This document shows positions 19,790-32,871 of a stretch of DNA of 64,000 bases, piece after piece. The DNA is taken from NCBI RefSeq assembly GCF_028583425.1, contig NC_072802.1, positions 18,175,926 to 18,239,925 of the forward strand. Direction: 5' to 3'. The position numbers and the translations under genes were made by a program. How positions within the stretch are numbered: the stretch's first letter is position 1; each line of letters opens with the position of its first letter. The DNA comes from Eublepharis macularius. Lineage: Eukaryota; Chordata; Lepidosauria; Squamata; Eublepharidae. The notes below the pieces were generated by a model. The model was not told the origin of the DNA and did no database searches. It saw only the letters and a program-made list of their open reading frames with translations.

Positions 19790-19985
19790 TATTACTTCTT
19801 CACACAACATGCAATTGTCTTGTGGAACTCACTACCACTGGATGTAGATGGTACATCACTAGATGGACAGCTTCAAAAAGAGCCAGGTACTTTGTTGCAG
19901 GTTATGTCTATCAGCAGCTGTTAGCCTTAATGGTTAAATAGAACCTCCTTGTTCATAGGCTGTGTGAGTAATAAAAATCACAAGC
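19790..19985 (+). mobile_element. Old LINE-like 3' fragment
   Basis: The blocks TTGTGGAACTCACTACCACT and ATGGACAGCTTCAAAAAGAG resemble a common reptile LINE-related repeat. Coding sequence is gone. Confidence 0.45.
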
Positions 19986-21009
19986 TGTAAAAATAAAAAA
20001 AATAACTGGTTCTGGAAGTTTCTACTCATAAAATGCTTCCCGCATGAAATCTGTCCCCCCACCAAGTTCTAGCGTTTTCCAGCCAAGCAGCATTTCACGT
20101 TGTTCTGACTTCCTCTTTCCAATCAAATTGTTGCAAAGGAGGAACAAAGAACACTCCCAGACAATCCAAGCTGCAGAGAGCTACCATTCTCCTTCCCCCT
20201 TGCTTAAGGGTTGGGGAGGGTTTTGTCTTGTTGTTTTGTTCTGGGGCCCATAGAATTCAGATGCTCTGCCCAATTTGCTTGAAACTTAGGGGTTCTCTGA
20301 AGGACAGGCAGAAGACACTCCACTGCAATTTTGGTTACGGTTGGTTCAAAAATGACAACTCTGTCCTCCCCGGAGTTTCCCCATACGGAATAATGAAAAT
20401 GCAAAGATGGCTGGGGGTGGGGGCTGCATAGGAAGCCTTTCTCACTTTCTGAAGGGAAATGAACCACAACAAGGAAGGAAGGCAAATGCAAAGTTTTCAG
20501 TGGAAAAGTAAAAAAAAAACATTATTGGCAGTCAGTAGAGAAATGAAATGAATGCAGACAGGCTTTGTTTTTCTAAACGTTGGCAGCTGGCTGAAGCTCT
20601 CGTGCTGATTGGCTGCTGCTTGTTGGCTATTTTAGGAACTAGTCGAGAAACCTTAATGCAGCTGTGCACAGAGAGATCTACTTTGGGGGTCTGTAGATTT
20701 GCCTCTCTTTGTCAATTTGCTTGAATTCAACCTAGGGGTTCTTTAGATTAGAGGTAAGGCTATGTTCTGTGTGGTTTTGGTGCCATTAATTGCAAAACCA
20801 GCTGCCCCAGAGCCTCCAATTGTTCCTCTGCCCATTTACCATTGAAAAGAATGGCCACAAAAATAATGAGAATGAAAAAAAATCTGACAGATTTCAATCT
20901 CGACCCAGCAACACCCCAATGGAAAACTGCCCAGTCATGTTAAACATGTCACTCACCAGTCCTGGATGTAAAACCACAACAAAAACTTTCTAGATGCAAG
21001 CCCCTAATA

Positions 21010-22171
21010 TAGGGTTCCCAGCTGCCCGCCAGTGCCAGGCAATCTCCTGGTGATTTGCCCCATTGCCCGCTGATCACTGGCGATCAGTGGGAGGTTGTAA
21101 GTAGACATGGGCACAAATTGGAGAAAAAAATGAACACCCTGTTGGTCATTCGTTGCCATCAACGAACAACGAACATGGACGAACATGAACTGTTCCCAGA
21201 CATGTTCGTTGTTTGTTGTTCATTGTTCATTGTTCGTTGTTCATTGTTTGTGGGGGCCAGAACCCCACCCCAACCCCAACCCCCCACCCCACCTAGACCC
21301 CCTGCTGCCTGCCAGCTGATAGTTTAAAGGGCCCTGTCCTGGCAAAAACAGCAGTCGGCTGGCAGCTAGTTTGAGGGGTTACAAAAGTGACCTTCCCAAT
21401 GTCCAATACCCACCAAGGGTATTGCACAATTTGCAAGGGACATAGTCTTCACTGTCCTTTGAAGACCCTCCAAGTTTCAGAGAGATTGCACCCCAGGAAA
21501 GGCATGATCCATGGGTCTCCCTGTTGGCCGTCATTTTCTCTTCACAGTGGCAAAAACGGGACCCTCTGCTGGAAGTACTTTGAAGGGTTAAAGCCAGAAG
21601 GAAAGCCAGAAGGAGTTCAGACAAGAGTTCAGTCTCTCCCTGCCTCCGGTTGCCAAGGGGAATGATTGCAGGTGTCAGACTGTCTGGCTTGATGAACAGC
21701 TGCCGAAAGCAACGAACTAGGCTTGCAATGACCACCTGTTCGTTTAGGATGGGGCCTCAGGAACAGCTTGTTCGAGAACAGCAGATTGGGCTGTTCGTAG
21801 GTTTTTTTCTGTTTATAATGCTGTTTGTGCCCCTGTCTAGTTGTAAGCCACCCAGTGATTGTCCTCCACTGGCAGGCAACCTGGGCAAGTGAGTGGCTGG
21901 GGCACTCTTGGCAGGGTGCGATGACATCACTTCCTGAAGTGACATCATTGCTGATGGAACAAGAGTGCTCCTGCATTTTGCAGGGGGCGATTTTGGTCTC
22001 AAATATGAAGCATGGAAGCATTCGCACTCAGAAGACAATGATGTCATTTCCAGAAGTGACATCATCACATTGGGAGCACAAGCACGCAAAGCATGTGCAC
22101 AAAGATCTGCATGCTGGTGAGCACCAGGTCCCGCCCTCCTGCCAGGAGGGTATGGGGATCTGGCAACCCTA
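21010..22171. mobile_element. hAT-type element (TAGGGTT termini) carrying a second hAT element
   Basis: Left end TAGGGTTCCCAGCTG, right end TCTGGCAACCCTA; flanks CCCTAATA (21002-21009) and GCCTAATA (22172-22179), 7 of 8. The interior is split at 21102-21839 by another element, as proved by the duplicated GTTGTAAG. Other internal features are two short palindromes built on TGATGTCACTTC / GAAGTGACATCA (about 21920-21950 and 22040-22070). Confidence 0.85.
21102..21839. mobile_element. hAT-type element (TAGAcATGGGCACAAA termini), perfect 8-bp TSD
   Basis: Starts TAGACATGGGCACAAATTGG and ends TTTGTGCCCCTGTCTA. GTTGTAAG is present at both borders (21094-21101, 21840-21847). Subterminal GTTCGTT/GTTCATT repeats (21200-21250) and their inverse near 21165 could bind a transposase; this is inference. 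Same family as 29016-29526. Confidence 0.9.
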
Positions 22172-22179
22172 GCCTAATA

Positions 22180-25100
22180 GGCAGTATGCCGCTGAATATC
22201 AGGTGCTGGGGAAGGCAGCAGTAGTCAATGAGGGAGGACGATTTCTTTCATGGTGATACCTGGTTGATAAATGTGGAAGGCAGGCCTTTTACAGTGCAAG
22301 CCTGAACAGAGTTACATCTTTTGAAGCCCTTGAAAATCAAGCCAGGTTGTTTGTATTTTCTAATGACTATTTATAGAGTTCAGTGTCTTGCCTATCAGTT
22401 CCATTGTAAATCACTGGAATAGCCCTGAATAAATCTTACTCCTGTGAATAGGGAGTAAGCTCTGTTAAATAACATGAGATTTACTTTTGAGTAGACCTTC
22501 GTAGGATTGCTCTTCTAGAGTAAACATGCTTCCTTTGGAAGCTGATTGAGTGTGCTTCCAAAAGAAACTGTCTGGTATAGTTTAGGACTGTATCCTTCAG
22601 TGCCTATCATGCCTCCTTTGAGTTTCCCTGTTAAAAATAGCTTCATAGAGCAATGAAAACCACCTTTAAAAAATACTGACCTTGTTTATCCATTATCCAA
22701 AGGTGGCTCATCTTTTGCCAAGCACATCCCCCTGTTAATGTTGCTGAGATTGAGATTTATGGTCATGGGAGGTGTTGAGCCACCAGACCAGATGGTTACT
22801 TACTAATTTTGGGGGAGGGGGGTAATTTGGAATGGTTTTGAGATCTGAGCAAAACTCTCCACATTTTGCAAGCTCTAAAAGGCCATAAGTTTAACTGGCT
22901 CATATATTAAAAGCATTGCATGTTTTCCTTCTTGCCTTATTGAAAAAGATTATTTGATTTTTAGCAGTATAATTTACAGCCCATCAACTGATCATCTGCA
23001 CAGCCGGAGGGAAACTGAGATAATACTTTAGAGACAAGGACTCCCCTGCCCCCCATGTTCAATCCAGTGATCAAAAAGCCTCATGAAAAGAACAGCTTGT
23101 TGATCGTTGCAGCTACAGTTGATTATTGTTTCCAGAATTGCATCTCTATCAAACCACATAATAAAGTAGAAAAACATTTCAAAACGGCCGACATTCCCTT
23201 TCGAATGCAAAGGTTGCCCAGGCCTGCTTTGTAACATCAGCTGATGTTACTAGGTGTCTGGTCCATCACTTGCACTTATTTATTACTTTAAAATTAAAAC
23301 CAGGAAATAATATCCAGCATCTCTTGAGGGGATACTCTTAAAAAGCATGGTTTCACTCGGCCTCGTACTGAAAGTTCATGCGGTTTTAATTTCCAATACA
23401 ATGGATATATAGCTCGCTTTATGGTTGACATTACTTTCTGCAGAAAGTAGCTCAGTTGATTTCCACCCCCCCTTTCCTCCTCCTTTTTTGTTTTAATAAG
23501 ATATTATTTTATCCTGTTGTCAGATGTTTGTATTGGCAGGTCTTGTGCAAGATTTATGATCTTCGCTGCTACGTTTCCAATGTTGTTTGGAAAGAAATGC
23601 TTCATAAAAAAGGATTATGAAAATGGAGACTGAGATTCAAAGGACAACTGAAGATTTCCGTGTCAACTCTGGACAGGATAGTTCATTACCCCCAAATGCG
23701 CTGTCTTTTTCCATTTTTTTGCTTTCTTCTCCTTATATTGTTTACATTTTCGGGTCTCATTTTGCTGGAACAAGCAAAGATCAAATAGCAAAATAAAACA
23801 GAGTCATGAAAATGCACAGTGAGTCTCCATATCTAGGAGTATGGAGCCTTGGATATCCAGGAGTATGGCTCTCGTCCACGGCTGAAGAACGGTGCCAATG
23901 CGTAATAGTATGATATATTTACATGGGCTTTCAGAGCACAGCGGAACCAGATGGGATAGTAGCATTTTGTTGAACTGCCAAATTGGAAAGCCAGTAAAGG
24001 AGGCCAGTGGAGACCTGAGAACCTCATTCCCACAGGCCGATGGAGACACTCTCCTTCACCATGTGAAAGTGACAAGCCCCTCTCCAGAGAGACAGGCCCA
24101 ACTGCAACTTGCATTAGTGGAGAGGTGCAAGAGCTTTGTGGGCCTTCCAGATGAGAAGGCTTCCTCAAGACCTTTTAGAAAAACAACACAACACATCAGC
24201 CCTCTATAAAATCCAGATGATTGTCCCTGTGAGCATTCAGAGATACAACATAGCAACAAAGCTTCTACAGCTGCTCTCTGGCTCCCACATCTGGCCCCGG
24301 AGGTAGGGGAGGGAGAAAGAGGGAAAGAATGCAGCAAAGCCGACTCATCACCCTCCTCCCAGAGGAAGGGAAAGACCCCATCATGGACCTGAGCAAAGGA
24401 GAAAATGGGTGGCCTTCACTTTCCTAAGGAATTTATTGCATCAGAAGTCCATTGCTATCCAAGGTGATTGGCTACTCTCGCAAAGTTACACCAGTTTTTA
24501 TCTTTTTTTTAGCCATGGTGGCTTCTATTCAAGATCCCTGGAAACTCATAATTGTTTTTACAAATGCTGTGGGTGAAGGGGAGAAGAGGAAAAAGCGAAT
24601 GTCCTGGCCGTGCAAGGGGAAAATGGAATCTTAAAAACTGGTGCCGCTGTTAAGTAACATTGATGACAGTTTATCCTCAGAATAACTCCAGTACCCTCTG
24701 ACTTACCATGCAATCCTACACTGGGTGTGTTTAGAATTGCACTCCTAGTGATTTAAAAAAAGGTTTATAAACTCAACTAAACTTTGCAACAGCTTTTAAA
24801 AAGAAATCCTAAACAGAGTCACAAATGGCCCCCAGTGGCCTCAAAAGAAGTGTGGCAGGCAAAGGCAAAGAGCTCCGAAAATGAAAGAACACAACGGGGA
24901 GGTCAAAATCATCAGAAAGGTTGTTCTCTAACGTTGTATTCATGGGTCCATTTGGTACTGCCTTTTGAAAAGCTTCTGCAACCAGGCCATTTATGGACTA
25001 CCAACTGAGTTTGCTGGCGGATCATTCTAAGAGGAGATGCTTGGTCACCAGCCTCCAAAGCTGTGTTTGTTCGTGTCTCCTCTTTCTAGTCATCCGATCT

Positions 25101-25320
25101 ATACTTGGACTGGATTGATCTTTCCAACTTAGCGAACCCTTTCAGATTGGCTGTGGTGTAGACATGTGCAGAATACGCTGCAGCATATACTCTGTGAGGG
25201 CTCGACTTACGGATCCTTTATCTTTTTCACTGTGGACTGCAATTTTTCCAACTTCCAAAACAGCCCTCAAAATAGCACAAAGAAGTAGATTTTGTTTTTT
25301 AAAATGTAGAAAACAAGTTC
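22180..25320. other. Gene-free stretch, nothing recognised
   Basis: Weak traces of an old palindromic repeat (TTACTTTTGAGTAGACCTTC near 22480). The frames around 23830-24340 are on both strands with no conserved motif. Confidence 0.4.
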
Positions 25321-25321
25321 A

Positions 25322-25920
25322 TAACATTTATTTATTTAGGCCATTTTTATATACCCATGCTCCGTTTACAAAATGCCTAAAGTGTCTCACAAATGAACAC
25401 AACAAAAACAATAGAAATTATTAAATCATCACTTTAGTTTTAAAAGGCCTTACTGATGCCTGAATGACTGTAGGGAAGGAAGGTGGCATGGCATAGCCTG
25501 ATCTCATCAGATCTCAGAAGCTAAGCAGGGTTAGTACTTGGATGAGCGACCACCAAAGAAGCCTCTGCAGAGGAAGGCAATGGCAAGCCACCTCTGCTTC
25601 TCATTTGCTTTGAAAGCCCTTTGATGGGGTTGCCAAACACACACACAAAGGCCTGTTACAATGATGGTCACACATAGTGCCAGAAGCAGGGAGTTCCAAA
25701 GATCAGGGTAGTAAAGTCTTTGGATGTGTCCCCACTGAATGAATTTCTGGAATTTGGGGGGGTCCCAGAAAAGGGCCTTCTTCAGCAAGAAAAGGTAAGC
25801 ATGGGTAGAGGTAGCCTAGTCCCAAGCCATTTAGGGTGCCTTTCTATATATCCAGCTTTCAAAATGGAGACCTTCAAGGGGCCCACAAAAACAGAACAGC
25901 ATAGCAAATAAAAACATTAC
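25322..25920 (-). mobile_element. LINE 3' part, antisense, interrupted by a 5S SINE
   Basis: An ATTTATTTATTTAGG tail followed by antisense LINE-like sequence (GGGAGTTCCAAAGATCAGGG at about 25690). The SINE at 25490-25645 lies inside. Confidence 0.5.
25490..25645 (+). mobile_element. 5S-rRNA-derived SINE, copy 2
   Basis: The head CCTGATCTCATCAGATCTCA then GAAGCTAAGCAGGGTTAG and CTTGGATGAGCGACCACC keeps the 5S rRNA order well. The tail GGCAATGGCAAGCCACCTC ends at GGGGTTGCCAAAC. Confidence 0.88.
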
Positions 25921-25999
25921 ATAAGAGCCAAAATAAATCGAAAGAACAAAACTAAAACAGCAAGTATCATCGTCAAATACGGAGGAGTACACCTAAGCC

Positions 26000-27246
26000 C
26001 TTGAATCAAAAAGATACAAGGCTCTTTCTGGAATATAAAGGAACTTGTCAGTACAATTCTAAACACGATTTCCTAGTAGTATGGCTCACTGAGTAGACTA
26101 AAGTAGAGTTCAGAGGAGATCGGCTTAGGGTTGCTCTCCTGGTCTAATCTAGTATCTGGAGGCCAACAGTGATGAGGCAGCACAAACTTCCTGAGGGAAG
26201 AGAGGTGCCACAAAGATTAATAAAATGTTTATTCCAAGCATAAGCTTTTTTGTTATTTAGAGTCCGCTTCTTTAGACACAAGGAGTGGATTATTAGTATG
26301 CTGTTATTTTATGTTGCCGGTCTGGAAACAAACATCAGAATCAAGGAGCCATGATATGCAGAAAGGACAGAATGAAATGCAATTATTTCATACTCATGTC
26401 TAACCTGGAACAACATATGGTGAGACCACTCACAGGATATAGCAAGTTAGTTGATGCATGTAATGGGTATCTTCCCCCCAACCCTGGATTTATTTCCCCG
26501 TGTGAGGAGTTCCATAGGCCTCAGTCCCTCATATCTGCAGGACTGTCTCCCCCTCTGTGCTCTACCATGACAGCTTCGCTCATCTGAGCAGGGTCTTCTG
26601 CAGGTAAAAAGTTACTAATTAAGTGCCATCAAGTCACAGCTGACTTATGGCGACCCCTGGTGCCAAACTGCAAATGGGAAAAATAACAACCTCATGGGCT
26701 CTTCTGAAAGCACATCCTATTCTAATAAAATGAAAAAAGTCTTTGTCGGCTGTTAGCTTTAGGAGAAGATCCTTTGGGGGAGAAACAAGTGGACACCAAG
26801 AAACAGATCATGGACACCATGCTGGAGACCACTGCATCTTGCCCCCCCCCATTTAAATTTGGATTTACTTTAAATTAATCCTGTTTAAAACATTCCCCCC
26901 CCCCCACTTTCCCCCTGTGTACTTCCAGCAGCGGTAGGTGCTGGACTTGGACCAATGTTGGGAATAGTATCTGGAAATTTTTAACTGATGAACTGAAATG
27001 ATGTTTATTGCTGGTTTTAAATTCTGATGAGCTTATTGTGATTTTTAATTGTATCTTCACCTGATGTAACCCACTCTGAGCCCGCTTGTGAGGAGGGCGA
27101 GCTAGAAATCGAATAATTTTTTTAAAATTCTCTAGACACACATGGTGATACCAATGCATTGTGTGACCAGACTATGCAGAAATGGCTCTTTGGCTATAAT
27201 AGTAATGTATGAATTAAGTCTGAAATGACAAGGTCTATGAAAAATA
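26000..27246. other. Mostly unrecognised; LINE 3' tail near the end
   Basis: A fragment GTGCCATCAAGTCACAGCTG at 26623 belongs to a common interspersed repeat also at 36040. At 27000-27125 an L2-like 3' end is visible (CCACTCTGAGCCCGCTTGTG). Confidence 0.45.
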
Positions 27247-27254
27247 CCTAGGAT

Positions 27255-27657
27255 CAGGGCTTTTTTTCAGCTGGAACGCAGTGGAACGGAGTTCTGGCAC
27301 CTCTTGAAAATGGTCACATGGCTGGTGGTCCCGCCCCCTGATCTCCAGACAGAGGGGAGTTTAGATTGCCCTCTGCACCGCCAAGCGGTGCGGAGGGCAA
27401 TCTAAACTCCCCTCTGTCTGGAGATCAGGGGGCGGGGCCACCAGCCATGTGACCATTTTCGCCAAGGGAGATTTAAACTTTTAAAAACTCCCCCCTTGTT
27501 CCAGCTGACCCAAAGTGACATCATTGGCCCTGGGAGCATGCGTGCGCTTTGCGGGCGCACATGTGGTACCCGGGGCACCACCTCCCACCAAGAGTTGCCC
27601 CCTGTGCTGGCAACCCACTGAGTTCCACCACCTCTTTTCCCAGAAAAAAAAGCCCTG
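27255..27657. mobile_element. hAT-type MITE, copy 7, long form, perfect 8-bp TSD
   Basis: Begins CAGGGCTTTTTTTCAGCTGG and ends CAGAAAAAAAAGCCCTG; CCTAGGAT flanks both sides (27247-27254, 27658-27665). This is the best-preserved 403-bp long form: palindromic core with CACCGCCAAGCGGTG at its centre, plus the right-hand extension. It can serve as the reference copy. Confidence 0.95.
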
Positions 27658-27665
27658 CCTAGGAT

Positions 27666-29007
27666 TCTCTCTTCATCACGAGAATGGTGTCATTCAGGAA
27701 GTAAAACAGCCCCCTACAAGGTCAACTGTGCGAAATTGACATATTGGCTCTAATGTGGAAACAATTGTAGAGTTTGAATTTGACCTTTTAGAGGGCTGAG
27801 GGAAGCCCAGGGTGGGCCTAGGGATTTCATATGTGTCCACTGAAAAAGCAGAGCCCTGGTCACTTGGGGTTTCTGGACAATTAAACAAGAGTTACAGCCA
27901 ATGTCAAGAGCTAGTTTCTGAACTTATCCCCAGTGGAAGATTCAGACAAAACTGTAAATGTTACACAGAACAATTTGTTAGAAATATTGAAGAGTTACAC
28001 ATCGCTGGTCATAACCTTATTGTGTGCAGATAAATGAGAGAAAACAGAACACGGGATGGGGCAGCAAAAACCTGCCCTGCTAAACGCAAGACAGGCTCCG
28101 TGAGCATCTGCCCCTCTCGCTTTCCAGATGCTGAAGTTCAAAAGGTGAATGGTTTAAACTATGCAAGCTTTTCCTGAAAAATTGCTGGACTGTCCTCTTT
28201 CACACTGCAGATTGGGGATCAAATATTTGCATGCCTCTACTACATAAAGCAACTTCCTCTACATATTCCCAATTAGTGTGTCAGGGAGAAGGCTAGGCTA
28301 GAGCCTTCTTTGCATGCTTGAATTATTTGTGTGTGCTAGCATAGCAACTGAGCAAAGCTGGAACAAATACCCCTGTTTCCCTGACAAAGAGAGGCTAGAG
28401 AAAAGAAACATAGGGAGATCCTTGAACTCGGCCTTATATAATCTGACTCTTAGTAACAAATCCATAGTTCAAGTGTTACCTGAAGTATACCTTCAGGTTT
28501 ACATGGGCCCATGTAAACCTGAAGATCTACCTGAAGCAAGTTTGGAGAAATTACCTCTGTTTGCCAATTATGAGATCCCCCTTCTCTCCTTGTCTGAATA
28601 ATAAATCAAGGCTTCAAACTTGATGATCTCAGAAGCAGAAAAGGTTTATTATAAGTTCTCAGATAACCCTGATGCACACATTGCTACAGCAGGGTGCAAG
28701 CCAACAAACAGGCAGCACCTACATTTATACCATCACACAGGCATGATGCAAGTAAACAACAATTGCTTACAGAACAGAGGATTATTACAAGAATATTTAA
28801 AAAATCAAATGTTTCATGAAGTTCGGAACATGATAGATTGACATGTCGAGATTATGTTTCTTTTCAGGTCATGTAATATAAACTATCAGAAATACTCTGG
28901 CCTTATCTCTACATTGCTAAGGAAAAATATCCACAAGGCTGAAAACAGGGCAGTCTTAATTTGTTCTTAGAGGGCAAACTGACTGTACACAGTATGGCCT
29001 TTGTGTT
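27666..29007. other. No gene recognised; contains a 34-bp perfect palindrome
   Basis: The palindrome is at 28491-28524. AATAAATCAAGG (28600) followed by sequence of uncertain origin might be an old retroelement end, but no terminal repeats or primer site could be confirmed. Confidence 0.4.
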
Positions 29008-29015
29008 ATTACAAC

Positions 29016-29526
29016 TAGAGGTGGGCACGAACTGGGAAAATGGCAGTTTGTTGTTTAACAAACACATTTAACACAAACCACCATGACCCTGCCCAGTTCA
29101 CAAACCACTTTGGTTTGTTGGTTTGTCACTTCTGGGGCTGCAGAACGTCTGCAGAACCGCCCCCCCCCCCAATTGCCTAGGTAACGGATTGATCAGTGCC
29201 AGGCTGTCTGCAGTGATGAACTGAAAAACCATACAAACCACTCTAAAAATCATATTGGTTTGTTACAGTTCATCAGAAATGAGCTCTGATACTCTGATGA
29301 AGGTATGTTGTGTGTACACTGTATTTTAACAACCCTCGTAGTGCAAAATCCTACCATTCCTTGTACCCTGTTATCCCCCCCTCTTTTTTCTGTACCCCTC
29401 TTTGTTTTGGAAAAAAAAAGTAAAAGAAAAAAGAAATGAGCTCTGACGAACCGTCGTTTCGCAACAAAAAACCCAGTCCAGTTTGTGACGAACTTTGGTT
29501 CATATTTCAATTCATGCCCATCTCTA
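29016..29526. mobile_element. hAT-type element (TAGAGRTGGGCA termini), 7/8 TSD
   Basis: Left TAGAGGTGGGCACGAACTGG, right TTCATGCCCATCTCTA; flanks ATTACAAC (29008-29015) and ATTACAAT (29527-29534). Repeated GGTTTGTT/AACAAACC motifs near the ends. No transposase frame. Same family as 21102-21839. Confidence 0.88.
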
Positions 29527-29534
29527 ATTACAAT

Positions 29535-31227
29535 CAAAATACAGGATGGAATGAGGAGTGATAAGCACAAAGGTAGAAGAATTTTTAGTCAATTTAGACC
29601 ACCTGTAGAAAACAATAGAGCACCCCAAAAACAGACTGACCTCTTTTTCTTTGAAAATCAGACTTGCATGTTCTATCACAAAATGCCTTTAAATCTTTGG
29701 TTCAAAAATGACTGCTCACCTTCCAGGAGGGACTACTGCTTGGGAAAGAACAAACCCAGAGGTTCCTGGAATTAGCTGCATGGTATCTTGGATCCTAGCT
29801 AAAATATTTTTCTTCTTCCTCTGCGATGTCACTCTAAGTCCCATTAAGTGCAAAGAAGGCATACCTTGGGCACACAAGTTCCTCTGACCACATAAGGCTG
29901 ATTCTTTGTAAAATGAATGGTAATGGAATTACCAAGGTGGAACTCTATGTGCATACCTGGGCACACACAGGGATCGAGAGTATTTTTCCTGATGTGGAAA
30001 CACCCAGTAGTTAGAGCTGCTTAGATCTAAAGGGCAGGTTTTGCATTCATTTTTGCATATATGATTAGAATCAATCAACTCAAAAGAGTTTTGTTTTAAA
30101 TCCGATATTTAAAATGGACTAGGAGTGCAATCTGCACTGCAAATCAAAGCAAAAAGGAAGGCCAAGGGTCAATTTCCCATCTAAGCACTGCCTTTTTCTT
30201 CCCAGGTTTCTTCTAGTGCAACTATCAACTCATTTTAATCTGCTGTTTGAATTTGACAAGACATACTCGGTGGAAGGAAGTCCGGAGGCAAGACTCTAAC
30301 CTGATTTGCAGTGGTATCAATCCAGAAAGCAGACCCAGTTTCAGTTGGTGAAGGCAGCATGAATTTCATCAGAGTAAGGGGAAATGGTCCAAGCCCTTTC
30401 TTTGTGAGTGCCTAGGTAAAGTGCTTGGAGATGATTTTTCCTAAAACTCTGGGTTTTTTTTTAAAGTTCTTGATTTTCCTGGCTGCTAACCTAGACAGCT
30501 AATAGATTTTTCCTCATTACAAATGACAGGTACAATTCCCACATCACCGCAATCAAAAGGCCTTCAAAATATTTTTTTTCATTTGCACAAGAAAAAGTCT
30601 AAGTATACTTATATTACACACACTTTCTGCCTCAGCGCACAGCCTCTTCTCCATTTTAGCACCCCTCCCTGGGGTAAAATTGGGTTGAGTACATTTAGAT
30701 GTCACTCAATCCTCCCCCCTTTCTATTCGATTTTATCCATATGACTTAATTTGACTCTTTCTAAATCCCCTATTACTACACATTCTTTAAGTATTTTTTT
30801 AAGTATTATGAGAAGATTTAACACATGTTGAAGATTTCCCGCCCCCCCCCTTCAATTAGTGGGGGAGAGACTATTGGCTGGGCTTTGGAGGAACATTGCA
30901 GAGAGAAAGAAAGAGTCCTTTTATGGGTCCTTGCAAAAATCTAACTGCAAAGGTTAACGGGGTAACAGGGGAATGATTGGGGGTTTGCTTTTCTAAGAGG
31001 TGATGCCAAAAGAAGAATCGAGGATATTTTGGCAGCAAAAAACTGAGCAAAATTGTATGGGCCCCACTAAACACGCAGTTTTCAAAGTAAGCTCTATTGA
31101 GCTCCACTATTTGATTAAATAACCTGAGGCAGAAGCACTGGTTGGGGGGGGCTCTGTCCCTGAGACAAAGAATATTTATATCGCATATTAGAGCATTGTT
31201 GCCACATTCTTTTCTGTTTTCATATTC
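29535..31227. other. Nothing recognised
   Basis: No frames with family features and no repeat ends. Short poly-C and poly-T runs only. Confidence 0.4.
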
Positions 31228-31470
31228 TTATTCTGTGGGCAGTGTGGTTAAGTGGCTAGAGTGACAGACTAGAATCTGGGAAACCCAGGCTCAAATTCTC
31301 ATTCTATTACGGAAGCTTACTGGATGACCTTGAGACAGTCACATACCTTTAGTGTAACCAAATTCACAAGGTGGTTGTGAGGGGGAAATTGGAGGAAAGG
31401 AGAATTATGTAAGCTGCTTTGGGTCCCCTTTGGATAGAAAGGTGCGATACAAATGAAGTAAAAAATTCTT
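31228..31470 (+). mobile_element. Old tRNA-derived SINE
   Basis: GTGTGGTTAAGTGGCTAGAG (A-box region), CCCAGGCTCAAATTCTC (B box) and the tail AAGCTGCTTTGGGTCCCCTT, GGTGCGATACAAATGAAG. More diverged than the 14719 copy. Confidence 0.7.
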
Positions 31471-32552
31471 GGCTGGGTATCATTGTATCTAAGCCATGAC
31501 TTTTGTACCCAAACTTTAATTGCTGTTCTTGACATACTGGGAAGCTATTATTGGGTTCTGTGTTGGCAGTAAGGTATCCTTGGCCACCTGTAAGACAGGT
31601 GTACCAGTCTTTCCAGTATAGAGTTTTTAGATGCATAGTGAAGCAGTCTAAATTCTGAGCCACTGGCCTTTGCCTGCACTCATTCTTATAATTGCAAGCC
31701 GTGAATTCTCTTTCACTGCTGACCTTTGCACTACGAGTACACGCGCAGCCCAACTTGACTCATGGGGAAGGGTAGTGTGGGGTTTTTTGCATTTTGTATA
31801 CTGTTTTTCCCTGTGTTTTTTTCTTAGAAGGGTTAGTGCTGCATTCTGTCACTAGATGTCACTGTTTATTTCTTGTCCTAAGAAAGCCAATACTGTGTTT
31901 TGCCACTAGGTGCTGCTGTTTGCAATGGGTGTGCTATACTGTGGTGTGCTGTGATATAAAAAAAGAAAATTAAACACAGGGACCTCAAAATACAGTTTTG
32001 TTTAGAGAGGATTCACATATATAAATAGATTGTTGCAGTATCTGCTCCAAAATCCAATTAGCAACCACCTTCTAAAAATGTATATATTGATTGTGCTAAT
32101 GAAGTATTTAAGATTTCCCCTTTTGGGCAATGAGCACAAAGTAGAATTGCAAGATAATAAGGTCAGAATTGGAAAACGCTGTCATATAGACTCCAGAAAG
32201 TGAAACAAGCTTAACTTTCACTATATGTTGCCTCCATCTGCCTCCTACAGATACAGAGATAAAATTAAAGTATCTAACATAGGGACTGCTTCCCATAGGT
32301 AATCCGTATCACTGACAGTAAAAATCTGAATAATAATACTTGGACTTTTTAGAAATGAAGGCGGCAACTTTTTCTGCTTTAAAACAAATAGCAAAACACT
32401 GCGGAATGGTTAATACTGCTGTTTACACAAGGTGCTTTATAATATGACTGTAATAAACAATGAAGTATAATGGTTACAACCACATTTACAAAATGTCTGC
32501 AGTTGATTATAAGGTATTCTTACATCCAATATCACAATTGCCAACATTATAT
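31471..32552. other. Nothing recognised
   Basis: AT-rich; a short direct repeat of TGTCACTAGATGTCACTGTT-like motif with GCCACTAGGTGCTGCTGTTT at 31848 and 31900 is the only pattern seen. Confidence 0.35.
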
Positions 32553-32840
32553 TTATTTTATTTATTTATGTCATTTATAGTCTGCCTTTCTCCCTGAGAT
32601 TCAAGGTGTCACACAGCATGAGATTAGTGCAATCAGTATCAAGGACATTTCCATACAATTTCAAGGACATTTCCATAAACAATCAATGCCATAGGGTAAA
32701 TAAATACAAGTTTACAAAGGTGTAGTATTAGCAAGAATCCAATACAGAGTTGAAGAAATGCTGAAACAGAACATAATTAGTTCCATGACTGACATTAGAT
32801 AACATAAAGCACAGGTAGTACATAGGAGTACATATTTAAA
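32553..32840 (-). mobile_element. LINE 3' tail, antisense
   Basis: TTTATTTATTTATGTCATTTATAG-like start (AGTCTGCCTTTCTCCCTGAG) and later GTTGAAGAAATGCTGAAACA. The same blocks recur at 41400-41430 and 54775-54935, so it is a dispersed family. Internal direct duplication of CAAGGACATTTCCATA. Confidence 0.6.
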
Positions 32841-32871
32841 GCAATAGATAATATGTAAAGTTAAAGTGTAC

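Noticed and set aside
28260..28720. Possible solo LTR (AATAAA near 28600, AT-rich context)
   Set aside because: No TG...CA boundaries with a 4-6 bp target duplication and no primer-binding site or coding sequence could be confirmed.
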